Source: Brachybacterium equifaecis (GTDB taxonomy: Bacteria > Actinomycetota > Actinomycetes > Actinomycetales > Dermabacteraceae). Taken from it: a stretch of DNA of 61,773 bases. A model generated the notes under the pieces. That model made no database searches, was not told where the DNA came from, and was given only the letters and a program-made list of their open reading frames with translations. The translations under genes were made by a program, and so were the position numbers. Of the stretch, positions 7,575-17,260 are shown piece after piece. The stretch lies in contig NZ_JAKNCJ010000011.1 of the NCBI RefSeq assembly GCF_023509525.1, positions 1 through 61,773 on the forward strand, read 5' to 3'. Within the stretch, counting starts at the first letter, position 1, and every line of letters starts with the position of its first letter.

Positions 7575-9065
7575 TCAGGCGACGTCGGCGAGGATCTCGA
7601 AGCGCGCGAGGCGCTCGCGGTAGTAGTCGGCGTGCGCGGGGTTCGGCTCGACGATCCGCTGCACGGGGATCTCGGCGAGATCCCCGGCCGGGTCGATCTG
7701 CTCGAGCGCGAGCACGGCCGATCCGCGCATCGTGGATCGGGAGATCGCGACGTGCTCGATGGGCTTCTGGAGCGCGTCGGCGAGGATCTGCAGCCACGCG
7801 GGCACCGCGCCCGTCATGCCGCCCGAGAGCACCACGCGCTCGGGCTGACCGGCGACCTCGATCAGCTGATCGGCCATGCGCATGTAGCTCAGCGCCAGCC
7901 CCTCGAAGGAGCCGCGCAGGAGATCCTCCGCGGTGGTCGAGGCGGAGACGCCCGCGAAGACTGCGCGCGCGCTGTCGCGCCACTTCGTGCCCCGCTCCCC
8001 GGAGAGGAACGGCACCACCAGCGGGATGCCCGCGGTCGGGTCGGCCGTGAAGATGCGCGCGGTGTCGATCTCGGCGACGTCCTGCGGGAGCTTGAACTGG
8101 TTGCGCGCGAAGTCGAGCACGCGGCCGCAGTCGCTCATCGCAGAGCCGGTGAGGGTGCGGTGCGCGTCCACGCGGTACGCCCACAGGCCCCCGGGCAGCT
8201 TGGTCATCTCGGTGTCGACGAGCTGGCGGATCGCGCCGGAGGTCGCGGTGGAGATGCCCCAGATGCCGGGGCCGAACGCGCCGATGCCGATATTGGCCGT
8301 GAGCCCGTCGCCGACGACCGGCACCCAGACCGCATCCGCGAGCTCGGGCAGGCGCTGCGCGAGCGGGGTGCCGCTGATCGGCACGACCTCGGAGGGGTCC
8401 GACGGGTTCGTCAGCTGGTCGGCGCGCACGCCCGCCACCTCCAGCAGCTCCGGCACGTACTCGCCGGTGCGGCGGTCGATGAGCCCGCCCCAGGCGGCCG
8501 ACGCGGTGCCGAGGACGGGCTTCCCGAGGAGCTTGAAGGCGACGTACTCGCCGAGCGCCATGAAGCGGTGCGCGCGGCCGAAGATGTCGGGGTGCTCCTC
8601 GCGCAGCCACCGCAGCCGGGGCGCGTTGTACGAGGAGTGGATGCGCGCGCCCGTGCGCTCGTGCAGGGAGATGCCGTCGAGCTCGGCGCGCAGGGCGTCG
8701 GCCTGGCGGTGGCAGCGGGTGTCGGCGTAGGTGATGCAGGGGGTGAGCGCGTTCCCGGCCTCGTCGACGACCACGAGGGAGGAGGCGAAGGTGTCGAAGC
8801 CGATCGCCTTCACGGACCCGGCGGGCGCCTCGGCGAGGACCGCCTGCATCGCCTCGCACAGCTCCTCGACGATCTGGTCGGCGTCGATGGTGCTGGTGCC
8901 GTCGGCGCGGGCGTCGAAGAGGTGGGGCACCTTGTGATGGCCCTTGCCGACCTCGCGGCCGGAGCCGTCGTAGAGGCCCGCCCGGGATCCGCCGGAGCCG
9001 ACGTCGAGCCCCAGCACGAAGGGGCCGACGGCATCCTCGAGGGATGTGGCGAAGCGCGGTTTCAT
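7575..9065 (-). CDS. FGGY-family carbohydrate kinase
   Basis: The 496-residue protein has the FGGY kinase plan: an N-terminal ATPase loop (LGLDVGSGGSRAGLYD), ITYADTR, WGGLIDRRTGEY in the first domain, then VGDGLTANIG, STATSGAIR and the C-terminal VVLSGGMTGAVPAWLQ adenine-binding loop. It would phosphorylate a sugar, polyol or sugar acid; the overall look is closest to gluconokinase/xylulokinase members. ATG 9065 has AGGAGG 5 bases upstream. With the symporter, LacI protein and LarA it may form a transport-epimerise-phosphorylate route. Confidence 0.85.
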   Translation of the reverse strand: MKPRFATSLEDAVGPFVLGLDVGSGGSRAGLYDGSGREVGKGHHKVPHLFDARADGTSTIDADQIVEELCEAMQAVLAEAPAGSVKAIGFDTFASSLVVVDEAGNALTPCITYADTRCHRQADALRAELDGISLHERTGARIHSSYNAPRLRWLREEHPDIFGRAHRFMALGEYVAFKLLGKPVLGTASAAWGGLIDRRTGEYVPELLEVAGVRADQLTNPSDPSEVVPISGTPLAQRLPELADAVWVPVVGDGLTANIGIGAFGPGIWGISTATSGAIRQLVDTEMTKLPGGLWAYRVDAHRTLTGSAMSDCGRVLDFARNQFKLPQDVAEIDTARIFTADPTAGIPLVVPFLSGERGTKWRDSARAVFAGVSASTTAEDLLRGSFEGLALSYMRMADQLIEVAGQPERVVLSGGMTGAVPAWLQILADALQKPIEHVAISRSTMRGSAVLALEQIDPAGDLAEIPVQRIVEPNPAHADYYRERLARFEILADVA

Positions 9066-9203
9066 GGGATCCTCCTGTGTTCGGCGTCACGGCTCGGCGT
9101 TCGGCCCAGGATACGGAGCAACCGGGCGCCCATGCGCGCCATCCTGCCTGTTGCCACGCCGATCAGGCCTGCTGCCGGGCGGTTCAGCCCCGCTGCCGCC
9201 TGC

Positions 9204-9956
9204 TCAGCTCTGCACCACGCCCTCCAGGCGCAGCAGGATGATCGCGCCAGCGCCCCGGGTGAGAGGCGCCCCCGCCGCGACCGGGGACTCCGCACCGTCC
9301 GCCGCCGGCAGCAGCCCCGGCGCCGGAAGCAGCCCCGCCGCGGCGAGCCACGCCAGCGGCGCGGGGTCGGCCGGAACGGGGATGCCGAATCCCGCCCGCT
9401 CCAGCCGCGCATCGAGCAGGCCGCGGAGGATCCCCGCCGCATCGCCGAGGGTCGCCTCGCTCTCGCCGCGGAATCGCAGCGCACCATCGCCCCAGTCGGC
9501 CGCCTGCGCATGGAGCCACCGGCAGGCGGCGCGCGCCTCCTCGCCCTCCGGCAGGTCGGTGTAGGAGGGGAACTCGGGCAGAGGCCCCGGGGAGCCGGCG
9601 AAGCGGTGCAGGGCCAGGGCGAGCTCCTCTCGCGAGAGGAGCTCGCCCGGTGCGAAGACACCGGGTGCGAGAGGGGCGAGGGTGCCCAGCTCGGCGGCGC
9701 GCTCCACCGCCCGGCGCAGCTCGCCGCTCGGGGCGTCGCGGAAGGCGGGGGCGGGAGCGGTCACCGCGGGAGGGACCGGATCGGGGTCGGGCGCGGCGGC
9801 GGGCTCGCCCCTGCTGAGCCGGGCCAGCGGCAGTCCGATCCAGGCGGCGAGGACGGCCACGGGCAGCAGGGCCGACGCGCGAGCGGCCCCGCCGAGCACG
9901 CTGCGCCGGCGCGGGGCGCGCCGCTGAGGCCGGCGGCCGTGGGGAGGCGCGCTCAC
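9204..9956 (-). CDS. Membrane-anchored protein with SLH-like repeats
   Basis: A 250-residue protein. A basic N-terminus (RRPQRRAPRRRS) precedes one membrane segment (~25-45), then a Pro/Ala-rich linker and three S-layer-homology-like units of the form FxDxP...A-RAAELG...F-PG-LLSREELALALHRF. SLH domains bind secondary cell-wall polymers, so the protein is probably held at the wall. The GTG start overlaps the stop of the SGNH gene (GTGA), which suggests the two work together on a surface glycan. Confidence 0.55.
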   Translation of the reverse strand: MSAPPHGRRPQRRAPRRRSVLGGAARASALLPVAVLAAWIGLPLARLSRGEPAAAPDPDPVPPAVTAPAPAFRDAPSGELRRAVERAAELGTLAPLAPGVFAPGELLSREELALALHRFAGSPGPLPEFPSYTDLPEGEEARAACRWLHAQAADWGDGALRFRGESEATLGDAAGILRGLLDARLERAGFGIPVPADPAPLAWLAAAGLLPAPGLLPAADGAESPVAAGAPLTRGAGAIILLRLEGVVQS

Positions 9957-10837
9957 AGCCAGCCCACTTCCTGCATGCGCCGCTGCAGCGCGTCGAGCAC
10001 GAGGAGGTTGCCCCAGCCGTTCAGGTGGGTGCCGTCGCTGCCGACGAGCAGGGGCGGGGTGGTGGCGTCCGCCAGGGCGGAGCGGGTGCCGGGATCCTCG
10101 GGGATCCCGGCAGCCGCGAGGGGCGCGATGGCCAGGGAGGCGGGGTCTCGCAGCGCCGCGCCGACGTCGAGGAACCGGTCGCCGCACTCCGCGGCGAGCG
10201 CCTCGCGCAGCGCGGCCATGGCCTCGCCGCGGGCGCTGCCGGTGCCGTCCGCGGGGGTCGCCCAGGGGCCGAGCACGAGGGTGTCGCCGGTCGGGCCTGC
10301 GACCGCCGCCCGCAGTGCGCGGATGTGCGCGAGCACGGTGTCGGTCTCGAGGATGTTGTTCTTCCCGGTCCACACGACGTGCCGCCAGGTGCGGGTGCGC
10401 GCGCCGAGGGACGAGGTGAAGGTGCCCTCCTGGACGATCGCCGCGGGGTCCGCGGGAGTGAAGCGGAACGCGCCGAGCGCGCAGTCCAGGGTGCCGACCA
10501 CGGGCCCGATGGTCCCGGGGATCTCCAGGCCCGGTCGCGGCGGCAGGTACGGGTCCAGCGCGACGACGACGGGGCCGGGCCCCTCTGCCTCCGGGGTCGC
10601 GAGGGGGGTGAGCACTGCGCGCTGCAGCGCGGTGTGCCAGCTGGTCGTGCCGCCGAGGGCGAAGCTCTCCACGGGAGCGGACCAGAAGGCGGCACCGAGC
10701 TGCTCGTGGAAACGGATCGGCAGCGGCGTGCCCTCGTGGCCGAGGCCCGAGGCCATCGAGGAGGAGCCCCACAGGGCGAGCCCGGGCGCGGGTTCCGGGG
10801 GAGCGAGGAACGCCGCGCCTGCGGGACTCCCGGTCAT
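9953..10837 (-). CDS. SGNH/GDSL-like hydrolase or acyl-esterase
   Basis: A 294-residue protein with SGNH features: WGSSSMASG at ~23-31 carrying the nucleophile serine, an HVVWTGKNN block, and a C-terminal SDGTHLNGWGN holding the Asp-x-x-His pair. Such enzymes remove or transfer acyl groups on cell-wall or extracellular glycans. No clear signal peptide is seen. The ATG overlaps the VOC gene stop (ATGA) and the end overlaps the SLH-like gene start. The exact substrate is unknown. Confidence 0.65.
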   Translation of the reverse strand: MTGSPAGAAFLAPPEPAPGLALWGSSSMASGLGHEGTPLPIRFHEQLGAAFWSAPVESFALGGTTSWHTALQRAVLTPLATPEAEGPGPVVVALDPYLPPRPGLEIPGTIGPVVGTLDCALGAFRFTPADPAAIVQEGTFTSSLGARTRTWRHVVWTGKNNILETDTVLAHIRALRAAVAGPTGDTLVLGPWATPADGTGSARGEAMAALREALAAECGDRFLDVGAALRDPASLAIAPLAAAGIPEDPGTRSALADATTPPLLVGSDGTHLNGWGNLLVLDALQRRMQEVGWL

Positions 10838-11286
10838 CCCTCCCGGCCGTGCCCCGGGCCGGGGACGACGAGCGCGAATAGCACGCCGTAGCGGTCCTTC
10901 ACCTGGCCGTAGTGGTCGCCCCACGGGGCGAGCTCGATGGGCATCGCGAGCTCCCCGCCTGCAGCGATGATCCGCTCGGCGAGGTCCTTCGCCTCCTGGA
11001 CGTCCTCCATGCCGATGAGGAAGGAGTAGACGTCGGAGGCGAGGGGCTGGGGCCCCGCGCCGTGGCAGCCCTCCCCGAAGGAGTCGCCGCCGGCGAGGGT
11101 CACGAGCCCGCCCTCGAGCTGCGCGTGCGCGACCGCATCGCCCGGCACCTCGAAGGGAAACGAGGAGGTGTCGAAGTCGCGGTAGCGGGTGAGCATCAGC
11201 TCGCCCCCGAACAGCTCGCGGTAGTGGTCGAAGGCCTCCGCCGCGGTGCCGGGGAAGGCGATGTAGGGCGAGAACTGAGGAGCCAC
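10834..11286 (-). CDS. VOC-superfamily protein (PhnB-like)
   Basis: A 150-residue protein with the PhnB/glyoxalase pattern: SPYIAFPGTAAEAFDHYRELFGG at the start, an AHAQLEGG strand, a regulatory loop with GMEDVQEAKDLAERI, and WGDHYGQVKDRYGVLFAL at the end. This family has the vicinal-oxygen-chelate fold. It is the first gene of a three-gene overlapping run (VOC, SGNH, SLH-like). The activity is unknown; several PhnB-type proteins lack the metal ligands. Confidence 0.8.
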   Translation of the reverse strand: MAPQFSPYIAFPGTAAEAFDHYRELFGGELMLTRYRDFDTSSFPFEVPGDAVAHAQLEGGLVTLAGGDSFGEGCHGAGPQPLASDVYSFLIGMEDVQEAKDLAERIIAAGGELAMPIELAPWGDHYGQVKDRYGVLFALVVPGPGHGREG

Positions 11287-11338
11287 GAGGAGCCTCCGGG
11301 TGTCAGGGGGACGCGTCGGCCGCCACTCTAGCCCTCGC

Positions 11339-11671
11339 TCAGCTCCCGCTGGCGCCCTTCAGCCGGTCGATGTGCTCGGAGGCCTCGGCCTTCGTCAGAT
11401 CCGCCGGGAGCACCTCTCCGGCTTCGCGGGCGAGGGTGTCGAGATAGGACTTCTGGGACTCGGTCATCGGGTCGTCCCCGCTGACCCACTCGGAGGGGTC
11501 CTTCTCCAGGGCCGAGTCGCCGGAGGCGGCGCCGGTGGCTCCGATGGTCTCCTGGCCGGGCTCCACGGGAACGGGCTGCGCGGGCTGGGCGGGGGCGGAG
11601 GGATCGGTGCCGGCGCCGGGGGCGTCGGCGACGGGGAACGGCTGGGTGGGATTCTGGTCGTTGTCGGTCAT
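11339..11671 (-). CDS. DUF3072-type small acidic protein
   Basis: A 110-residue protein. The first half is a disordered Pro/Ala/Asp tract (PAQPAQPVPVEPGQ). The second half holds the short conserved module MTESQKSYLDTLAREAG...LTKAEASEHIDRL seen in DUF3072 proteins of actinobacteria. The role is unknown; the module resembles a small helical fold. It stands alone, upstream of and divergent from the GDPD gene. Confidence 0.7.
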   Translation of the reverse strand: MTDNDQNPTQPFPVADAPGAGTDPSAPAQPAQPVPVEPGQETIGATGAASGDSALEKDPSEWVSGDDPMTESQKSYLDTLAREAGEVLPADLTKAEASEHIDRLKGASGS

Positions 11672-11800
11672 GCTCCGATCGTAAGCAGGGCCACCCCCGA
11701 ACGAGCTGGACGGTGAACAGCGGGCGACCTCCGGGGGACGACTGCGCCTCGCCGCCTGCCTGAGTCGCGCCCGGGGCCGCCCGACGCGCACGATGAGGGC

Positions 11801-12595
11801 ATGGACTTCACTCCCGAGATCGTCGGCCATCGCGGCGCCGCCCTCCTCGAGCCTGAGAACACTCTCGCGGCGTTCCGGCGCGGCGTGGCCGACGGCGCCG
11901 CGGCCATCGAGTGCGACGTGCATCTGAGCCGCGACGGGCACGTGGTCGTCATGCACGACGAGACGATCGATCGCACGGCCGCGCCGCACAGCCCCCGCCG
12001 CCGGGGCGCGATCGCCGACCTCACCCGCGCCGAGCTCGACGAGGTGCTCCTGCCCGGCGATCAGCGCGTCCCCTCGCTCGCCGAGTTCCTCGACGTCGCC
12101 ACTGCGGGCACCCCTGAACTCGGACCGGCCGGGGTGCTCGTCGAAGTGAAGGCGCCCGAGGCGGCCCGAGAGGTCGCCCGCCAGCTGCGCGAGCGCTTCG
12201 GCGCCAGCCCCGAGCCGCTGCGGGGCGGGACCCCGCCGGCCGTCGTCATCTCCTTCCACCCCGAGGCGCTCGCCGCCGTGCGCGAGGAGGCCCCGGAGAT
12301 CCCGATCGGGTACCTCGTGAACTTCTCGGGAGGCGCGACCGAGCGGATCCTGCGGGAGCTGCGCGCGGAGCGGCTGTGCATGAGCATCCGCGGCGCTGAT
12401 CGGGCCGACGCCCAGCTCGCCGCGCGCGCGGGCGCTTCCTTCCACGTGTGGACGGTCAACACCGCGAAGCAGATCACGAAGGCGCTCGCCGCGGGAGCCG
12501 CGTCGATCACGACGGATGATCCCGCGTGGGCGGCCTCCGAGGTCGCCTGGCAGCGCGAGAACCTCTCGATCCGGGTCGCTACGCTCGCCCCATGA
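11801..12595 (+). CDS. Glycerophosphodiester phosphodiesterase
   Basis: The 264-residue enzyme should hydrolyse glycerophosphodiesters to glycerol-3-phosphate and an alcohol. It has the family signatures: [18 protein letters not shown] (His-Arg and Glu-Asn), then [23 protein letters not shown] with metal-binding Glu/Asp and the catalytic His, and the C-terminal [26 protein letters not shown]. No signal peptide, so cytosolic. The stop overlaps the macrodomain start (ATGA), placing it first in a three-gene operon with the macrodomain and TetR genes. Confidence 0.92.
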   Translation: MDFTPEIVGHRGAALLEPENTLAAFRRGVADGAAAIECDVHLSRDGHVVVMHDETIDRTAAPHSPRRRGAIADLTRAELDEVLLPGDQRVPSLAEFLDVATAGTPELGPAGVLVEVKAPEAAREVARQLRERFGASPEPLRGGTPPAVVISFHPEALAAVREEAPEIPIGYLVNFSGGATERILRELRAERLCMSIRGADRADAQLAARAGASFHVWTVNTAKQITKALAAGAASITTDDPAWAASEVAWQRENLSIRVATLAP

Positions 12596-13134
12596 GCTCC
12601 GATCCGCACGACCGGCCCGTCCTCATCACCCTGCACCGCGGCGACATCACGCGCGACGGCGAGGTCGACGCGATCGTGAACGCCGCGAACACCTCGCTGC
12701 TGGGGGGCGGAGGCGTGGACGGAGCGATCCACCGCGCCGCCGGCAAGGGCCTGCTCGCCGAGTGCCGTGACCTGCACGGATGCGAGACCGGGGACGCGAA
12801 GATCACCGGCGGCCACGACCTGCCCGCCGCGCACGTGATCCACACCGTCGGCCCCGTCTGGGCGAAGACCAAGGCCGAGGAGAAGGACGCACTGCTCGCC
12901 TCCTGCTACCGCCGCAGCCTCGAGGTGCTGCGCGAGAACGGGCTCGCCCGCATCGCGTTCCCCTCGATCTCCACCGGGGTCTACCGCTTCCCCGTGGACC
13001 GCGCCGCCGCGATCGCGATCCGCACGCTGCGCGAGAGCGCCGCGGAGCTCGGCGGGGTGGAGGAGGTCCGCTTCTGGCTGTTCGACGACGCCACCTTCGC
13101 CGCCTACGAGACGGCGCTCGCGGAGTCCGAGTGA
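12592..13134 (+). CDS. Macrodomain protein, O-acetyl-ADP-ribose deacetylase type
   Basis: A 180-residue stand-alone macrodomain, near the usual size for MacroD-type enzymes. Motifs are [31 protein letters not shown] (ADP-ribose loop, with catalytic Asn and the GGGVDGAIH turn), HTVGPVW, and [13 protein letters not shown] (second binding loop). The family removes ADP-ribose from proteins or acetyl from O-acetyl-ADP-ribose. It is translationally coupled to genes on both sides (ATGA, TGATG). Confidence 0.92.
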   Translation: MSSDPHDRPVLITLHRGDITRDGEVDAIVNAANTSLLGGGGVDGAIHRAAGKGLLAECRDLHGCETGDAKITGGHDLPAAHVIHTVGPVWAKTKAEEKDALLASCYRRSLEVLRENGLARIAFPSISTGVYRFPVDRAAAIAIRTLRESAAELGGVEEVRFWLFDDATFAAYETALAESE

Positions 13135-13691
13135 TGGCGGCCCGTCCGCGCCGCCACGACCCGGAGCGCCGCGACCGCATCATCGACGCGTGCCTCGACG
13201 TGATCGCCGAGCACGGGGTGGCCGGCACCTCGCACCGTCGCGTCGCCGCCGCGGCCGACGTCCCGCTGGGGTCGATGACCTACCACTTCGAGGGCATGGA
13301 CGCCCTGCTCCACGAGGCGTTCTCGCGTTTCGCCGACGACACCGCTGCGAAGGTCGAGCGGCGCATGGAGAGGGTCACGGATCGCGAGGGCGCGCTCGAG
13401 GCGTTCACCGCGAACATCGAGCAGGACGTCCTCACCACGGACCGCGATCTCGTGCTCACCCTCGAGCTCTACACACTCGCCGCGCGCCGCCCCGCCTTCC
13501 GCGATCTCACGAGCCGCTGGATGACCCGCACCCGCGCGACCCTCGAGCCCTTCGTCGATCCGCGCACGGCGCAGCTGCTGGACGCGATGAACGAGGGGCT
13601 GACGATCCACCGGGCGCTGCACGTCGAGCCGGTCGCGCCGGGCCTCGCGCAGGACGCGGTGGAGCGGCTCGCAGGGGAGAGGGGGGACTGA
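13134..13691 (+). CDS. TetR-family regulator
   Basis: A 185-residue regulator with an N-terminal TetR HTH (RRDRIIDACLDVIAEHGVAGTSHRRVAAAADVPLGSMTYHF) and a helical ligand domain. The start ATG shares a base with the macrodomain stop (TGATG), so it is co-transcribed with GDPD and the macrodomain gene. It is convergent with an MFS exporter whose promoter region carries a perfect palindrome; regulation of that exporter is possible but not shown. Confidence 0.85.
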   Translation: MAARPRRHDPERRDRIIDACLDVIAEHGVAGTSHRRVAAAADVPLGSMTYHFEGMDALLHEAFSRFADDTAAKVERRMERVTDREGALEAFTANIEQDVLTTDRDLVLTLELYTLAARRPAFRDLTSRWMTRTRATLEPFVDPRTAQLLDAMNEGLTIHRALHVEPVAPGLAQDAVERLAGERGD

Positions 13692-13701
13692 AGATCGCTT
13701 C

Positions 13702-14934
13702 TCAGGCGCCCCCAGCCTCCGGCGAACCCTCCGCCTCCCGCCCCTTCAGCACCCCCGCGAGCACCACGACCGCGAGCCCGGCCAGCGGCACCACCAGCAG
13801 TCCGACGCGCAGCGAGGCGGCGTCGGCCACGAGACCGACGATCGGCGGGGACAGCAGGAACCCGAGGCGCATCAGCCACGAGACGATCGTGAGGCCGGTG
13901 CCCGGCTTCAGCCCCGGCAGCGCGTCGGCCTCGCCCATCGCGGCGGGGACCAGGGTCGCGGAGCCGAACCCGGCGGCGGCTAAGCCGAGCAGCATGCCCG
14001 GCACCGTCGGCCAGGCGAGCGCGAGGCCCATGCCGAGGGCGATGACCGCGCCGCCCGTACGGGCGACGGCCCGCTGCCCGAAGCGGTCCACGAGGCGGTC
14101 GCCGATGAGGCGGCCGGCGAACTGCGCGCCCACCAGGGCGATGAACCCATAGGCCGCCAGCGCCGCAGGGGCGCCGAGGTCCCGCGAGAGGAAGAGGGTC
14201 GCCCAGGAGTTGCCGGCGTCCTCCACGAGCGCGCCCGCCATCGCGATCGTGACCAGGGCGAGCAGCATCGCGAGCGTGCGCCCGGCGAGCCGGCGCGGAG
14301 CCGCGGCAGCGCTCGCCGCGGGATCGGCAGCGCCCCCGTCCTCGGCGTCACCGTCGGCCCCGGGGAGCGTGAAGCGGAGGGCGAGGAGCGCGATCACCGC
14401 GAACAGCGCCGCCGAGATGCCGAGGTGCACGGCGAGCGGGAGGTGCAGGGCGATCGCGGCGGCGGCCATGGTGCCGCCGAGCACCGCGCCGATCGACCAC
14501 ACGGCGTGGAAGCCGTTGAGGATGGAGCGCCGATAGGCGCGCTGCACCCGCAGGCCGTGCGCGTTCTGCGCGACGTCGGTGATGGCGTCGAACCCGCCCG
14601 CCAGCAGCAGCGCGATCGCGAGCAGCGGGGCCGACGGCGCGAAGGCCACGCACAGCAGGCCGAGCGAGGTGAGCAGGGTGCCGGCCACGGCCGCGCGCCC
14701 GGAGCCGAGGCGCCGGATCGCGGGGCCGGCGGCGAGGCCGGCGAGGATCGCCCCGGCCGGGAACGCGGCGATGGCCAGGCCGTACGTGGAGTTCGCGAGG
14801 CCCAGGGATGCCTTGATCTCGGGGTAGCGGGGCAGCACGTTGGCGAGCAGCGCGCCGTTGGTGAGGAACAGGGCGCCGACGGCCCAGCGCGCGCGGCGCA
14901 GAGCGGGGGCGGGAGCCGGGTCGGAGATCGACAT
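13702..14934 (-). CDS. MFS transporter
   Basis: A 410-residue protein with 12 predicted membrane helices. It shows LFLTNGALLANVLPRYPEIK at helix 1, an RRLGSGR loop after helix 2, and GDRLVDRFGQR between the later helices. It resembles YbjJ-like/set-type MFS proteins, probably exporters. A palindrome begins at the start codon, so transcription is probably repressed by a dimeric regulator. No ribosome-binding site is visible before ATG 14934, so the mRNA may be leaderless. Confidence 0.8.
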   Translation of the reverse strand: MSISDPAPAPALRRARWAVGALFLTNGALLANVLPRYPEIKASLGLANSTYGLAIAAFPAGAILAGLAAGPAIRRLGSGRAAVAGTLLTSLGLLCVAFAPSAPLLAIALLLAGGFDAITDVAQNAHGLRVQRAYRRSILNGFHAVWSIGAVLGGTMAAAAIALHLPLAVHLGISAALFAVIALLALRFTLPGADGDAEDGGAADPAASAAAAPRRLAGRTLAMLLALVTIAMAGALVEDAGNSWATLFLSRDLGAPAALAAYGFIALVGAQFAGRLIGDRLVDRFGQRAVARTGGAVIALGMGLALAWPTVPGMLLGLAAAGFGSATLVPAAMGEADALPGLKPGTGLTIVSWLMRLGFLLSPPIVGLVADAASLRVGLLVVPLAGLAVVVLAGVLKGREAEGSPEAGGA

Positions 14935-14951
14935 GCGTACGATCGTACACA
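14934..14951. promoter_or_regulatory. Palindromic operator at the MFS start codon
   Basis: GTACGATCGTAC (14937-14948) is a perfect 12-bp palindrome, extended by TG/CA at the outer positions to 18 bp, and it starts at the ATG of the MFS gene. The size and symmetry suit a TetR-type dimer. The nearby TetR gene at 13134 is a candidate, by proximity only. Confidence 0.5.
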
Positions 14952-15030
14952 ACGGCGAGGGTGCCAGCGTGTGCGCTCGGCGACATCCGTGGGCTGGGCG
15001 CAGAGAGTCCACCCCTCGAACACCCCGTGA

Positions 15031-16443
<1,413 letters not shown>

Positions 16444-16460
16444 GCCGACAGCAGCGAGAA

Positions 16461-16496
16461 CGAGGGCCGCTCCCGGATCTCCGGGGGCGGCCCTCG
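16461..16496. terminator. Terminator hairpin after gdhA
   Basis: CGAGGGCCGC pairs with GCGGCCCTCG, with an inner CCCGG/CCGGG stem. It lies 18 bp after gdhA and before the end of the convergent lipoprotein gene, so it may serve both. Confidence 0.8.
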
Positions 16497-16537
16497 TGCG
16501 CTGTCCGCGGCGCTGGGCGCCGAGCTGGCGCGGGTGC

Positions 16538-17149
16538 TCAGCCCTGCAGCGCGGCCGCCGAGAGCTGGTTCGCGAAGGCGACGACGTCGGCGAGCGGGAT
16601 CTGGTCGGACTCGGCACTGATGCTCAGCGCCTTGTCCCCCTCGACCGCGAGGTAGCAGGTCGGCACACCGGCGCCGTTCCGGCCGCAGGTGCCGGTGCCC
16701 GCCGGCTTGTTCTCCGTGGCGATGTCCTCCGCCAGCGGCCCTGCCGGCGTGTCCATGATGCGGGCGTTGACGTTGATGTTCCTCCCCTCGGCATCGCCGT
16801 AGGAGGTGAAGTACTCGTCGCTCTGGACCTTGATCCGGTCGCCGACGCTGTCGGGGAGCGTCTCGCCCACGGTCGCCGGGAGCACGGCGCCCGCGGCCGC
16901 GGGACCCGGATCAGCCGCGGGCGCCGCAGCGGAGGTCGGCGCCGCAGAGCGCGTGGTGCCGACGCTCGGATGCTCGCGGGTCGGCGCGGCGCTCGAGGGC
17001 GTGGCCGACGCGCTCGGCGCGGCAGCGGAGGTCGTGGCGGTCTCAGCAGCGGTGGTCTGCTCGGCGGCGCTGTCGCCGCCGCACGCCGTCAGCAGCACGG
17101 CGGCGAGGGGGAGGGAGAGCGCGGTCAGGAGGGCGCGGCTGGAGCGCAT
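16538..17149 (-). CDS. Putative lipoprotein
   Basis: A 203-residue protein with a lipoprotein signal peptide: RSSRALL, a hydrophobic core, then LLTAC with the cysteine at ~22. A Thr/Ala/Ser/Pro-rich linker (~25-85) leads to a C-terminal domain with CGRNGAGVPTC, two cysteines that could form a disulfide. It is probably anchored on the outer face of the membrane. No family recognised; function unknown. Confidence 0.75.
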   Translation of the reverse strand: MRSSRALLTALSLPLAAVLLTACGGDSAAEQTTAAETATTSAAAPSASATPSSAAPTREHPSVGTTRSAAPTSAAAPAADPGPAAAGAVLPATVGETLPDSVGDRIKVQSDEYFTSYGDAEGRNINVNARIMDTPAGPLAEDIATENKPAGTGTCGRNGAGVPTCYLAVEGDKALSISAESDQIPLADVVAFANQLSAAALQG

Positions 17150-17260
17150 GGCGGGGCCTTTCGGTGCGGGTGGGGGCGGTTTCGTCCAGTATGCCGGAAG
17201 GCGTCGGCCATCCGGAACCGGGGCTATCTCCCTCTTCGCTTCGTGCGTGTCAGGGCGGCG

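Noticed and set aside
7632..10970. A 1,112-codon open frame on the plus strand
   Set aside because: It is antisense to the FGGY, SLH-like, SGNH and VOC genes, which show clear family motifs. The plus frame has none and is low-complexity.
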